Made by a program: the position numbers and the translations under genes
In this document: positions 23,470 to 33,881 of the stretch, piece after piece
Position numbering within the stretch: the stretch's first letter is position 1
Layout: each line of letters opens with the position of its first letter
Assembly: GCA_040757575.1 (NCBI GenBank)
Contig: JBFLXA010000001.1
Coordinates: 372,001-436,000 of the forward strand
DNA length: 64,000 nucleotides
Direction: 5' to 3'
Source: PFJX01 sp040757575
GTDB lineage: Bacteria > Pseudomonadota > Gammaproteobacteria > Burkholderiales > Thiobacillaceae
Notes under the pieces: generated by a model
The model's database searches: none
Seen by the model: only the letters and a program-made list of their open reading frames with translations
What the model was told of the DNA's origin: nothing

Positions 23470-25368
23470 ATGGATCGGCTGATCCGGGGCCTGGGCATGG
23501 CCTGCCTGCTGTGCTGGGCGAGCCTGCTCTGGGCCGGTCAGGCCCCTCCGGATGACGGGACGATCCAGGTGCTGGATACCGCCCACTTCCTGCTGTCGTC
23601 TGGAAGCACGCCCCCCGTGGAAGAAGGGCGACCGGTTCGCCTGCCGGACATCTGGATGGAACGCCGGCCGGACATCGCCAGGTTTGCACCGGCCACTGGC
23701 TGGTACCGGTTCGATTTTGCGACCCCGGTCCGCTCCGGAGTGCAGGCCATCTATCTGCCCCGACTGGGGCTCAACGCCCAGGTTTTTCTCAACGGCCACG
23801 CCATCGGCAACGGCGGCCCGTTCACGGAACCCGTGGGCCGCAACTGGAACCGGCCTTTGCTGTTCGTGATCCCCCCCGCCTCTCTGGCCCCTGTCGGCAA
23901 GCCAAACCGGCTCCACGTCCGCCTGCTTTCCCATCCCTACACCCAGGCCTACCTGGACCCGGTGTGGATCGGCCCTGAAACGCAGTTACGCAGCCATTAC
24001 GAGAAACAGCTTTTCTGGCGCGTCAGCCTCAACCAGACCGCCACCCTGGCCATTGCCAGCATGGGCATCCTGATGCTCACCCTGTGGTGGCAACGCCGCC
24101 AGGAGGTGGCCTATGCCTGGTTCGGTCTATCATCCCTCATCTGGGCCGCCCAGTCTGCCAACCTGTATCTGCGGATCGCCCCCCTGGAAACCGCTGACTG
24201 GGAAATCCTGGTGAACGCCAGTTTTCAGGTTTTCTCCGCCCTGCTGCTGGCGGCCCTGCTGCGATTCTCCGGTGCCGGCGGCAAGCCCCTGCGACCCTGG
24301 CTGTGGGGCTCGGCCCTGGTTTCACCCCTGGTTCTGAGCCTGGTGCCCAGCCAATGGTTCATGCAGACCAGCACCCTCCTGCACGGCCTGACCCTGGTAT
24401 TGGCCGCAGCAGTACTGGCCCTGCTGCTGCGGGCAGCGGCACGCTGGAATAACCGGGATGCGGCCCTGCTGGTGGCGGCCATGGGCCTGGTGGTGCTGTT
24501 CGCCGCCCATGATCTGCTCAAGCACGGCCAGAGCGGTCTGTTCGTCCAGGACGTCCATTTGTTGCATTACAGTGCCCCCCTCATCTTCCTGCTGGTGGGG
24601 CTGGTGATGACCTCCCGATTCGTCACGGTGCTGAACGAATTTGAAGATCTGAACACCGACCTGGAAGCCCGGGTGGAGGCCAAACAGGCGGAGCTGAAAC
24701 ACAGCTACGAGCGCATGCACGCCCTGGAGACAGAACGAGCCATCGGCGAGGAACGGGAGCGTATTTACCGGGATCTGCACGACGATGTGGGGGCCAAGCT
24801 GCTGTCCCTGGTCTATCGGGCGGGCAGCCCGGAAAACGCCAGCCTGGCCCGCTCTGCCCTCCAGGACCTGCGGGACGTAGTGTCCATCATCCAGCCGGAA
24901 AACCTGACCCTGGAAGCCCTGGGTGCCGACTGGCGAGCCGAGTGCGAACGCCGGCTGGGGGATGCTGGCATCGTCCTGGACTGGGAGATGACGGGAGAGG
25001 AGGGAAAAGCTGAGGAGGCAGACGCGCCAAGCATCCCCGGGGAACTTGAAACCCTGGTCCTCAGCCAGCCCCAGGCCCTGAACCTGAGCCGCATCCTGCG
25101 GGAAGCTGTCAGCAATCTCATCAAACACGCCCAAAGCCCCCGGGCCGAGATCCGCGTAGGCTTGAAGCCGGAAGGGCTGGAACTCTCGATCCGGGATTTT
25201 GGCGTGGGCTGCCCCCAGGCCGCCGGGCGGGGAAACGGGCGGGGACTTGGCAACATGGCCATGCGCGCGGAGCGCATCGGCGCCACCCTGCATCGCAGCA
25301 CAGCAGAATCAGGAGGCTGCCTGATCCAGCTCCACCTGCCCCGGGCACACATCGCCTCAAGCACCTAG
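23470..25368 (+). CDS. 7TM-DISM sensor histidine kinase (NarX/DesK-like catalytic core)
   Basis: 632 residues. Signal peptide, then a periplasmic DISM-type jelly-roll domain (about 40-160, with GWYRFDFATP and VFLNGHAIGNGG), seven membrane helices (about 185-390), a short coiled coil, a HisKA_3 domain with the phospho-acceptor His in RERIYRDLHDDVGAKL (near residue 436), and an ATPase domain (NLIKHAQSPRAEI; GRGLGNMAMRAERIG). HisKA_3 kinases pair with LuxR-type regulators, matching the divergent gene at 21587. The DISM domain is thought to bind carbohydrates or small ligands, so the cue may enter through the co-transcribed outer-membrane barrel (inference). Confidence 0.9.
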   Translation: MDRLIRGLGMACLLCWASLLWAGQAPPDDGTIQVLDTAHFLLSSGSTPPVEEGRPVRLPDIWMERRPDIARFAPATGWYRFDFATPVRSGVQAIYLPRLGLNAQVFLNGHAIGNGGPFTEPVGRNWNRPLLFVIPPASLAPVGKPNRLHVRLLSHPYTQAYLDPVWIGPETQLRSHYEKQLFWRVSLNQTATLAIASMGILMLTLWWQRRQEVAYAWFGLSSLIWAAQSANLYLRIAPLETADWEILVNASFQVFSALLLAALLRFSGAGGKPLRPWLWGSALVSPLVLSLVPSQWFMQTSTLLHGLTLVLAAAVLALLLRAAARWNNRDAALLVAAMGLVVLFAAHDLLKHGQSGLFVQDVHLLHYSAPLIFLLVGLVMTSRFVTVLNEFEDLNTDLEARVEAKQAELKHSYERMHALETERAIGEERERIYRDLHDDVGAKLLSLVYRAGSPENASLARSALQDLRDVVSIIQPENLTLEALGADWRAECERRLGDAGIVLDWEMTGEEGKAEEADAPSIPGELETLVLSQPQALNLSRILREAVSNLIKHAQSPRAEIRVGLKPEGLELSIRDFGVGCPQAAGRGNGRGLGNMAMRAERIGATLHRSTAESGGCLIQLHLPRAHIASST

Positions 25369-25406
25369 GCCTCGGCCACTTCGGGCGCCTGAGCCCCCGA
25401 AAAAAC

Positions 25407-26906
25407 TCAGTCCACCCGCCGGAATGGCAGTGCCACCTTGAACGTACTGCCCACTCCGGGCTGGCTTTCCAGCCCCAGGGTGCCCCCCATCATGGAGGTC
25501 AACGCCCTTACCACCGCCAGGCCCATACCGGTGCCGCCATGTTTTCGGGTGGCGGCCTCGTCCACCTGGGCAAAGGCTTCGAACACCCGGGCCTGCTGGT
25601 CCGGGGCAATGCCGACGCCCGTGTCCTTCACCGCGCACTGGGCCCAGACCAACCCCCCCTCGCCGGGATGGGTTTCCAGGGCCAGGGTCACCGTCCCCCG
25701 TTCAGTGAATTTCACGGCGTTGTCCAGGAGCAGCTTCATCAGCTTGCTCCAGGCCTCCATATCGCCGGTAACCAGGTCTTCCACTTCCCCCAGTTCGAGG
25801 GCGAATTCCAGCCCCTTTTCGGCGCAGCGACCGGCGTAGCGGTGCTGCAATTCCTCTAGGAGCATGAGGGGGCTGAATTCCGTGATGCTGGATTTGAACT
25901 TACCCGCCTCCAGGGCTGTGTAGTCGAGTATGTCGTTGAGGATGGCCAGCAGTCCCCGGCCGGAAGCCATCATGGTCTGGGCATAATCCCGCTGCTCCTC
26001 GTCCAGCTCGGTTTCCAGCAACAATTCCCCCAGGCCGATGATGCCGTTCATAGGCGTGCGCAACTCGTGGCTCATGTTGCCCATGAACTGGGTCTTCAGG
26101 CGGCTGGCCGCCTCCGCCTGGGCCTTGGCCTGCAGCAGTGTGGCTTCATGGACCTTGCGCTCGGAAATGTCGTGGATCATCACCAGGGCCGCCCGCTGGC
26201 CAAAGTAGTCCGTGGGGTAGAGATACATCTCGGCGGGAAACCGACTGCCACCGCGGCCCTTGGACAGGTATTCCAGCCGCTGGTCCCGGCCCTGTTCCAG
26301 CACTTCGACCAGGCTGGGCCCCAGGGCCTTGAGCCCCTCGTCGGCGGCCAGGCCTTCAAGGCCCTTGCCGATAAAGGCTGTGGGAGGATGGCCGAACATG
26401 CGCTGGGCGCCCTGATTGGCGTCCAGCACCTTGCCACCCAGGCTTAGGAAGAAGATGGCATCACTGGCCCCGTCAAACAGGGCCCGAAAGCTGCGCACGC
26501 TGGCATGGAACGCCTTGGACTGGCGGCTGGTTTCCGTCAAATCCCGCACATGGACGACCCAACGGGCCCGCCCTGCCCGGGGAAGGACATGCACGTCGAT
26601 CTGGGCGGGGAAGGCCACGCCATCCTGGCGCAGCAGTGTTTCCTGCTCCGAATGCAATGCGGTAGCACCGTTGCGCAGGGCCTTGAGTACTTCGTCCCAG
26701 GCAGGCAGTTGATGCCGGGCGGTGCGTCGCAGCACATCAGCCACGTCCTGGCCCTGGACGGCTTGCGCTGACTGGTGCAGCAAGGCCAGCAGGCCACTGC
26801 TGGCATGTATGCAGCGCCCCCCTTCATCCAGGGCCAATACACAGGCTTCCAGTACGTCCAGCAGCACGTCCGCCTGTCCCTCGAACACCTCAGAAATTGC
26901 GCTCAT
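25407..26906 (-). CDS. PAS-domain sensor histidine kinase
   Basis: 499 residues, no membrane segments, so probably cytoplasmic. Two PAS domains (about 15-130 and 140-255, with DAIFFLSLGGKVLDANQGAQ), a HisKA domain with His in NMSHELRTPMNGIIG (near residue 278), and an ATPase domain (LLLDNAVKFTERG, DTGVGIAPDQ, GTGMGLAVV). It ends after the kinase core with no receiver, although its core resembles hybrid kinases. Start is ATG 26906; a TTG one codon earlier is less likely. No response regulator is adjacent, so the partner is unknown. Confidence 0.9.
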   Translation of the reverse strand: MSAISEVFEGQADVLLDVLEACVLALDEGGRCIHASSGLLALLHQSAQAVQGQDVADVLRRTARHQLPAWDEVLKALRNGATALHSEQETLLRQDGVAFPAQIDVHVLPRAGRARWVVHVRDLTETSRQSKAFHASVRSFRALFDGASDAIFFLSLGGKVLDANQGAQRMFGHPPTAFIGKGLEGLAADEGLKALGPSLVEVLEQGRDQRLEYLSKGRGGSRFPAEMYLYPTDYFGQRAALVMIHDISERKVHEATLLQAKAQAEAASRLKTQFMGNMSHELRTPMNGIIGLGELLLETELDEEQRDYAQTMMASGRGLLAILNDILDYTALEAGKFKSSITEFSPLMLLEELQHRYAGRCAEKGLEFALELGEVEDLVTGDMEAWSKLMKLLLDNAVKFTERGTVTLALETHPGEGGLVWAQCAVKDTGVGIAPDQQARVFEAFAQVDEAATRKHGGTGMGLAVVRALTSMMGGTLGLESQPGVGSTFKVALPFRRVD

Positions 26907-27004
26907 CAAAACAATCCAATGTCATGCTTGGGGTGTATTTATCGACGCAAATGGCAAAAAATTGATGCCTGTGCCTCCCCTTGCCTGAATGTAGCCCTAC
27001 CCCC

Positions 27005-27310
27005 ATGCAAAAAATCTCTGATATCCGACCGGACGCCTACTACAGCAATGGCGCATACGGCCGCGCCTGGGGAGTACGCCAGATACTCGCTTTCGATCTT
27101 GACCCGGAGTGCGGGGAAGAAACCGTGCGGTTTCGCGGCATAGCTGGCACCTGTCGACGCAAGACCGGGGAATGCACCCTGGACGAATTTCGCCTCTGGG
27201 CAAGGTACGAGGTGGCCCTCAACGAAAATTCCTGGCATCGGGTCGGCTATTTCTCGGATCTCCCTCCCGATGATCTGGTCGCAGAAAGTCCCGACCCGCT
27301 AGGGACCTAA
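27005..27310 (+). CDS. Small conserved-looking protein of unknown function
   Basis: 101 residues from ATG 27005. It has no signal peptide or membrane helix. Features include DIRPDAYYSNGAYGRAWGVRQI and two Cys pairs (DPECGE, GTCRRKTGEC). Its sequence looks like a folded alpha/beta domain rather than a random frame. It lies in the gap between two minus-strand genes, which supports it being real, but a competing minus-strand frame overlaps. No function assigned. Confidence 0.55.
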   Translation: MQKISDIRPDAYYSNGAYGRAWGVRQILAFDLDPECGEETVRFRGIAGTCRRKTGECTLDEFRLWARYEVALNENSWHRVGYFSDLPPDDLVAESPDPLGT

Positions 27311-27361
27311 GTCCATCCCTGGTTCCCCGCGTTCAACTGACACCCAGGCAACAGTTCAATG

Positions 27362-27386
27362 AAAAAGGCCACCGACAGGTGGCCTT
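27362..27386 (-). terminator. Rho-independent terminator for the OmpA-family gene
   Basis: On the minus strand GGCCACC-TGTC-GGTGGCC is followed by TTTTTC, 27 bases past the stop codon of the gene at 27413. Confidence 0.85.
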
Positions 27387-27412
27387 ACTTGAGACTCGTT
27401 GCCTGGGCAGGA

Positions 27413-28765
27413 TTACTTTTGCTTGGCGACGATCTCGATTTCCACCCGGCGGTTGGGGGCGTGGCAGGCCTTCAGTTCTGCGCTGGGCAGACCGGCGTCA
27501 CACTGCACCACGGGCTGGGCATCACCCACGCCGCTGGAGATGATGACGTTGGGCTTCACACCCTTGGCGATCAGGTAGGACTTGATCGACTTGGCCCGGG
27601 CTTCGGACAGCTTCAGGTTGGCCGCGGACTTGCCGGTGGGGTCGGCATGGCCTACCACTTTCACCTGATCAATCTCGCCCATGCCCTTCAGCTTGGAGAC
27701 TACTTCGTCCAGGCGGGCCTTGCCTTCCTTGGACAGGTCCTTGATACCGGACTTACCGGACTTGAACAGGGCATCACCGGCCAGCACCACCTTGTTGGCG
27801 GTGGGTTCGGGCTGGGCCAGAGGAGCAGGTTCCACGACAGGGGCTGGGGTGGGGACCGCCACGGGCGCCGGAGCAGGCGTAGCCTCGGCCGCGGGAGCAG
27901 GTTTGACAGCTGCTGGCGCTGGGACTGGCGCCACAGGAGCGGCAGGCGCGGTCGGCACGGGGAAGGTAGGAAGACCGATATTAGGCAGGGACAGGCCCGC
28001 CATGCCGGGGATGTAGCCGGAGAGGTTGCCCAGCATGGCCACCGGGTCCCACATGGCGAAACTGCCGGCGCCCTGGACGGCGGGAGCGGGTTTCCAGGCC
28101 AGCCAGGCGTTGGTGCCCTGACCATAGGAATTGGGGTTGACGATGGCGCCAGCCATGCCGGTATACAGGGCCGGGTTGGCCACCGTACCCATCAGGTTCC
28201 AGGCCCGGGGATCCAGGGGGGCCATGCCCCAGCGGATGTAGGTGTTGGGGTTGAAACCATTCAGCATAAGGTTCCAGACCTTGGGATCCATCGGCAGCAT
28301 GGCCCAGCGCATCAGCTTGCCCGGGTCGGAGAGTTGGGTCAGCAGCGCGGTGTAGAAATTGGGGTCCAGGGTGGCGGCGGACCATTTCAGGTAGATGTTG
28401 GGGTCGCCGAACTGCACCAGGTTACGCACGGCATCGGGATGGGCCATGCTGTTCATCATATTCAGCCAGCCCCCCGGATCCATCATGCCGTTCATCATGG
28501 CCACGTAGAAGCCGGGCTCGGTCACGGTATTCGCCCAGGGCAGGAAGACCTTGGGGTCCTTGAAGGCGGAAGCGTTGCGGGTGAAGTCGCTCATGCGGGT
28601 CACCCAGGCTTCGGGGGTGGTGGGCACGGCGTTCTTGGCCGCTTCGGCTGCAGCAGCCTGGCCGGCGAAGGTGGGGATCTCGGTGGTGCCCATGGCCGCC
28701 TGGGCGGAGGAGAAAGCGGCGGCAGATGCCAGTGCCACTGCCAGGGTGACGAGCTTCAGCTTCAT
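27413..28765 (-). CDS. OmpA-family outer-membrane protein with N-terminal aromatic repeats
   Basis: 450 residues from ATG 28765, behind AAAAGGAC. A signal peptide (LVTLAVALASAAAFSSAQA) is followed by a region (about 45-230) of degenerate repeats of about 12-25 residues with the pattern DPxxYxxW/M: examples are DPNIYLKWSAATLDPNFY, DPKVWNLMLNGFNPNTYIRW and DPRAWNLMGTVANPALY. An Ala/Pro/Val linker (about 270-330) leads to a C-terminal OmpA peptidoglycan-binding domain (ALFKSGKSGIKDL, VVGHADPTGKSAANLKLSEARA, HAPNRRVEIEI). A terminator follows. The repeat domain is Met/Trp/Pro-rich and unlike the OmpA barrel; function unknown. Confidence 0.88.
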   Translation of the reverse strand: MKLKLVTLAVALASAAAFSSAQAAMGTTEIPTFAGQAAAAEAAKNAVPTTPEAWVTRMSDFTRNASAFKDPKVFLPWANTVTEPGFYVAMMNGMMDPGGWLNMMNSMAHPDAVRNLVQFGDPNIYLKWSAATLDPNFYTALLTQLSDPGKLMRWAMLPMDPKVWNLMLNGFNPNTYIRWGMAPLDPRAWNLMGTVANPALYTGMAGAIVNPNSYGQGTNAWLAWKPAPAVQGAGSFAMWDPVAMLGNLSGYIPGMAGLSLPNIGLPTFPVPTAPAAPVAPVPAPAAVKPAPAAEATPAPAPVAVPTPAPVVEPAPLAQPEPTANKVVLAGDALFKSGKSGIKDLSKEGKARLDEVVSKLKGMGEIDQVKVVGHADPTGKSAANLKLSEARAKSIKSYLIAKGVKPNVIISSGVGDAQPVVQCDAGLPSAELKACHAPNRRVEIEIVAKQK

Positions 28766-28890
28766 GTTGAGTCCTTTTCTTAAATGCCAGCAAAGTGGAG
28801 AAAATTCATTGCGTTGCATTCTAGCAACAGCGCTTTTCAGGGGATAAGCCCAGCCGGGGGGATGCGGGTAATTTCCGTTTGGCTTGTTGC

Positions 28891-28920
28891 AAAAAAAACG
28901 GGCCGGATACACCGGCCCGT
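28891..28920 (-). terminator. Rho-independent terminator after hppA
   Basis: On the minus strand ACGGGCCGGT-GTAT-CCGGCCCGT runs into eight T residues, 20 bases beyond the hppA stop. Confidence 0.92.
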
Positions 28921-28940
28921 CCTCTCGCATCAATCTGTAA

Positions 28941-30974
<2,034 letters not shown>

Positions 30975-31067
30975 CACCTATCTCCTTGAACAGCGACACG
31001 AATTCTCTTTGGGAAAGGAGCCAGCAGAGGGACAACCACTGCCTACTGTCTACTTCCGGCCTCCCAA

Positions 31068-31283
31068 TCACTTCTTACCCATGTCCAGACCGCCCTCGAA
31101 CCGGGTTCCCGGTTCGAAACCGAATATCTCGTCCAGATGCAGCTCGCGGATGAAGGCATCCACTGCGGCCTGGCCATGCTCTTTCTGCACCTCGGAGAGG
31201 ATGAGCTTGGCCGAATTGCCGTTGTAGAAACCGCCGAAGTCCGCCTGGACTTTCAGGAGCTGTCGGGCGCGATCCAGTGTCAT
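31068..31283 (-). CDS. Small protein between PPi-PFK and hppA, unknown function
   Basis: 71 residues with a balanced composition, no signal peptide or membrane helix. It looks like a small helical domain (RARQLLKVQADFGG, LSEVQKEHGQAAVDAFIREL). It ends 93 bases before the hppA start and follows a hairpin after the PFK gene. Placement between two PPi enzymes suggests a link to that metabolism, but this is only positional. Confidence 0.7.
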   Translation of the reverse strand: MTLDRARQLLKVQADFGGFYNGNSAKLILSEVQKEHGQAAVDAFIRELHLDEIFGFEPGTRFEGGLDMGKK

Positions 31284-31306
31284 GGGTGAAACCAGGGCTG
31301 AAAGTA

Positions 31307-31334
31307 ATCAAGGGCACCATCGGTGCCCTTGATA
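31307..31334 (-). terminator. Terminator-like hairpin after the PPi-PFK gene
   Basis: ATCAAGGGCACC and GGTGCCCTTGAT form a 12-base stem around a 3-base loop region immediately after the stop at 31339. The following TTACTTT is a weak T-tract, so some read-through to the small gene and hppA is likely. Confidence 0.75.
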
Positions 31335-31338
31335 TTTG

Positions 31339-32595
31339 TTAAAGCTTGAACTCGGGCAACTTCTTCGCCACCGCCACGTTCTTCATCGTGACGTATTTGG
31401 GCAGGCCACCTTCGTACTTGGGATAGTCCTCGCCCTGAATCAGGCCGGTGAGGTAATTGCGGCACTTGTCGGTGATGCCATAACCATCCTTGCTGATGAA
31501 GTCCCGGGGCATGAACTTCTCCACGTTGGCCACGTCCTTCAGATCCGCCACGCCCAGCTTGTACTTGTAGGGTGTGTCGGACAGACGCACGATGGTGGGC
31601 ATCACGGAGTTGTGGCCTTTGACGGCCAGCTCCACGGCTTTCTTGCCCAGCTCGTAGGCCTGCTTCACGTCGGTCTTGGAGGCAATGTGACGGGCGGCCC
31701 GCTGCAGGTAGTCGGCCACAGCCCAGTGGAACTTGTAGCCATGGGCGTCCTTGATCATGTTGGCCACCACGGGGGCGGCGCCACCCAGCTGGGCATGACC
31801 GAAGGCGTCCCGGGTGCCCTGCTCGGCCAGGAACTTGCCGTCAGGGTAATGGCAGCCTTCGGAAACCACCACCGTGCAGTAGCCGTGCTCGGTGACCTTC
31901 TTCTTCACGGCCGCCAGGAATTTCTTCTGGTCGAACTCGATCTCGGGGAACAGGGTCACCACGGGAATGCCCTGGTCGGCTACCAGGGCACCGGCGGCAG
32001 CGATCCAGCCTGCGTGGCGGCCCATGACCTCGATGACGAAGATCTTGGTGGAGGTCTTGGCCATGGAGCGCACGTCGTAGGAGGCTTCCAGGGTGGACAC
32101 GGCGATGTACTTGGCCACGGAACCGAAGCCGGGGCAGCAGTCGGTGATGGGCAGGTCGTTGTCCACGGTCTTGGGCACGTGAATGGCCTGGATGGGGTAG
32201 CCCATGGCTTCGGACAGCTGGCTCACCTTGTAGCAGGTGTCGGCGGAATCGCCGCCACCGTTGTAGAAGAAGTAGCCGATGTTGTGGGCCTTGAAGACTT
32301 CGATCAGGCGCTCGTATTCGCGCTTGTTGGCTTCCAGGCTCTTCAGCTTGAAGCGGCAGGAGCCGAAGGCGCCGGAGGGGGTGGAACGCAGGGCGGCGAT
32401 GGCTTCGTCGCTTTCCTTGGTGGTGTCGATCAGATCCTCGGTCAGGGCGCCGATGATGCCGTTGCGGCCGGCGTAGACCTTGCCGATGACATCCTTGTGC
32501 TTGCGGGCGGTTTCGATGACGCCGCAGGCGGAAGCGTTGATGACGGCGGTCACGCCGCCGGACTGGGCATAGAACGCATTCTTTTTCTTGGCCAT
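31339..32595 (-). CDS. pfp: Pyrophosphate-dependent 6-phosphofructokinase
   Basis: Interconverts fructose 6-phosphate and fructose 1,6-bisphosphate using PPi/Pi instead of ATP/ADP, giving a reversible glycolytic step. 418 residues. The phosphate-donor site reads YNGGGDSADT and PKTVDNDLP: the Asp of GGxDS and the Lys of PKTxDND mark PPi specificity, whereas ATP enzymes have Gly at both places. The sugar-phosphate motif VMGRHAGWIA is present. It lies upstream of a small gene and hppA on the same strand, so production and use of PPi are clustered. Confidence 0.93.
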   Translation of the reverse strand: MAKKKNAFYAQSGGVTAVINASACGVIETARKHKDVIGKVYAGRNGIIGALTEDLIDTTKESDEAIAALRSTPSGAFGSCRFKLKSLEANKREYERLIEVFKAHNIGYFFYNGGGDSADTCYKVSQLSEAMGYPIQAIHVPKTVDNDLPITDCCPGFGSVAKYIAVSTLEASYDVRSMAKTSTKIFVIEVMGRHAGWIAAAGALVADQGIPVVTLFPEIEFDQKKFLAAVKKKVTEHGYCTVVVSEGCHYPDGKFLAEQGTRDAFGHAQLGGAAPVVANMIKDAHGYKFHWAVADYLQRAARHIASKTDVKQAYELGKKAVELAVKGHNSVMPTIVRLSDTPYKYKLGVADLKDVANVEKFMPRDFISKDGYGITDKCRNYLTGLIQGEDYPKYEGGLPKYVTMKNVAVAKKLPEFKL

Positions 32596-32615
32596 GTGAG
32601 TCTTCTCCTAAGCAA

Positions 32616-32637
32616 AAGGCGCGGTCACCCGCGCCTT
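32616..32637 (-). terminator. Terminator between the adk-downstream gene and pfp
   Basis: On the minus strand AAGGCGCGG-GTGA-CCGCGCCTT is followed by TTGCTT. It lies 14 bases past the stop of the gene at 32651. Confidence 0.75.
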
Positions 32638-32650
32638 CCAGTTTCGAAAT

Positions 32651-33016
32651 CTATTGGATGCCGGTTTCGCCCCGGCGTTTGGCGTCTTCCTCTTCCTGCA
32701 CCTTCAGCAGGCTGATGAGGCAGTCCCCCAGGTTGTCGTAGGTTTCCTTGCCGGTGGCGAAACGATCCTTGACCGAGTAATAGAACATGGCCCGGTACTC
32801 CGCCTGGCCCGTGCGGGACACCACGAAGGCGCAGTCCCCGACGATCCAGAACAGGGCCGGGCACAGGGTCAGCTCCCGATCACCGGGCGACAGGCGCACC
32901 TCGGTTTCCGCTTCCTTGATCTCCACCTGGCTGGCCACCTGGGCGCCGAAACGCTCCTTCAGAGTGGCCTGCACCAGCTTGATATCGGACTCGGAAAACT
33001 CGGGGAGTTCGCTCAT
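32651..33016 (-). CDS. Small cytoplasmic protein downstream of adk, unknown function
   Basis: 121 residues from ATG 33016, four bases after the adk stop, so it is co-transcribed with adk. A longer upstream frame overlaps adk and is rejected. It has no signal peptide. Two possible beta-rich blocks (EVRLSPGDRELTLCPALFWI, CAFVVSRTGQAEYRAMFYYS) and an acidic C-terminal helix are visible. No family recognised. Confidence 0.7.
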   Translation of the reverse strand: MSELPEFSESDIKLVQATLKERFGAQVASQVEIKEAETEVRLSPGDRELTLCPALFWIVGDCAFVVSRTGQAEYRAMFYYSVKDRFATGKETYDNLGDCLISLLKVQEEEDAKRRGETGIQ

Positions 33017-33020
33017 GGAA

Positions 33021-33686
33021 TTATTTCTTGACGGCGTCCAGGCCGGCAAACACGGCGCTGGTGATGCTGTCCACGGAGCCCACGCCGGACACCTTGATGT
33101 ACTTGGGCGCGCCAGCTGCACCAGACTGGCCCCAGTCACCGTAGAACTTCACCAGGGGTTCGGTCTGGGCGTGGTACACGTCCAGACGCTTCTTCACGGT
33201 CTCTTCCTTGTCGTCGTCCCGCTGAATCAGGTCTTCCCCGGTCACGTCGTCCTTGCCCGCCACCTTGGGGGGGTTGAACACCACGTGGTAGGTACGGCCG
33301 GAAGCCACATGCACCCGGCGGCCGGACATGCGCTTGATGATTTCCTCGTCAGGCACGTCGATTTCCACCACGGCGTCGATGGGCACGCCGGCGGCCTTCA
33401 TGGCCTCGGCCTGGGGGATGGTGCGGGGGAAGCCGTCGAACAGGTAGCCAGCCTTGCAGTCATCCTGGGTCAGGCGCTCTTTCACCATGCCGATGATGAT
33501 GTCGTCGGACACCAGGCCGCCAGCGTCCATGATCTTCTTGGCAGCCACGCCCAGCTCGGTGCCGGCCTTGACGTGGGCACGCAGCATGTCACCGGTGGAG
33601 ATCTGGGGGATGCCGTACTTTTCCTTGATGTAGTTGGCCTGGGTGCCTTTGCCCGCGCCGGGGCCGCCGAGAAGAATCAGTCGCAT
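33021..33686 (-). CDS. adk: Adenylate kinase
   Basis: Interconverts ATP + AMP and 2 ADP. 221 residues, the long form with a lid domain. P-loop GGPGAGKGT at 8-16, AMP-binding QISTGDMLRA, GYLFDGFPRTIPQA, and lid GRRVHVASGRTYHVVFNPPK, which lacks the zinc Cys residues. ATG 33686 follows AAGAGG; the 7-residue longer frame is rejected. AMP recycling matters here because APS reductase consumes AMP in sulfite oxidation. In many Betaproteobacteria kdsB directly precedes adk; here a TPR gene lies between them. Confidence 0.97.
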   Translation of the reverse strand: MRLILLGGPGAGKGTQANYIKEKYGIPQISTGDMLRAHVKAGTELGVAAKKIMDAGGLVSDDIIIGMVKERLTQDDCKAGYLFDGFPRTIPQAEAMKAAGVPIDAVVEIDVPDEEIIKRMSGRRVHVASGRTYHVVFNPPKVAGKDDVTGEDLIQRDDDKEETVKKRLDVYHAQTEPLVKFYGDWGQSGAAGAPKYIKVSGVGSVDSITSAVFAGLDAVKK

Positions 33687-33881
33687 GAAAAAACCTCTTA
33701 GAATCAATCCCTTGCAGGGATGAAGGTGGAAATACCGGAATCAGGATTGGAAATCCTAGGCGGGCAGTAGGGTATGCGGGCGCCCGCCCACTGGACAGTC
33801 AATTTTTTGTATTTGGTTATAAGCCCAGGTTATTACGGATTCGGGGCCGCTTATAAAAGCCCCGCCATCCCGACACCAGGC

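Noticed and set aside
28891..28920. Possible CRISPR-like repeat
   Set aside because: It is a single hairpin followed by a T-run, a terminator; no repeated spacer units exist anywhere in the window.
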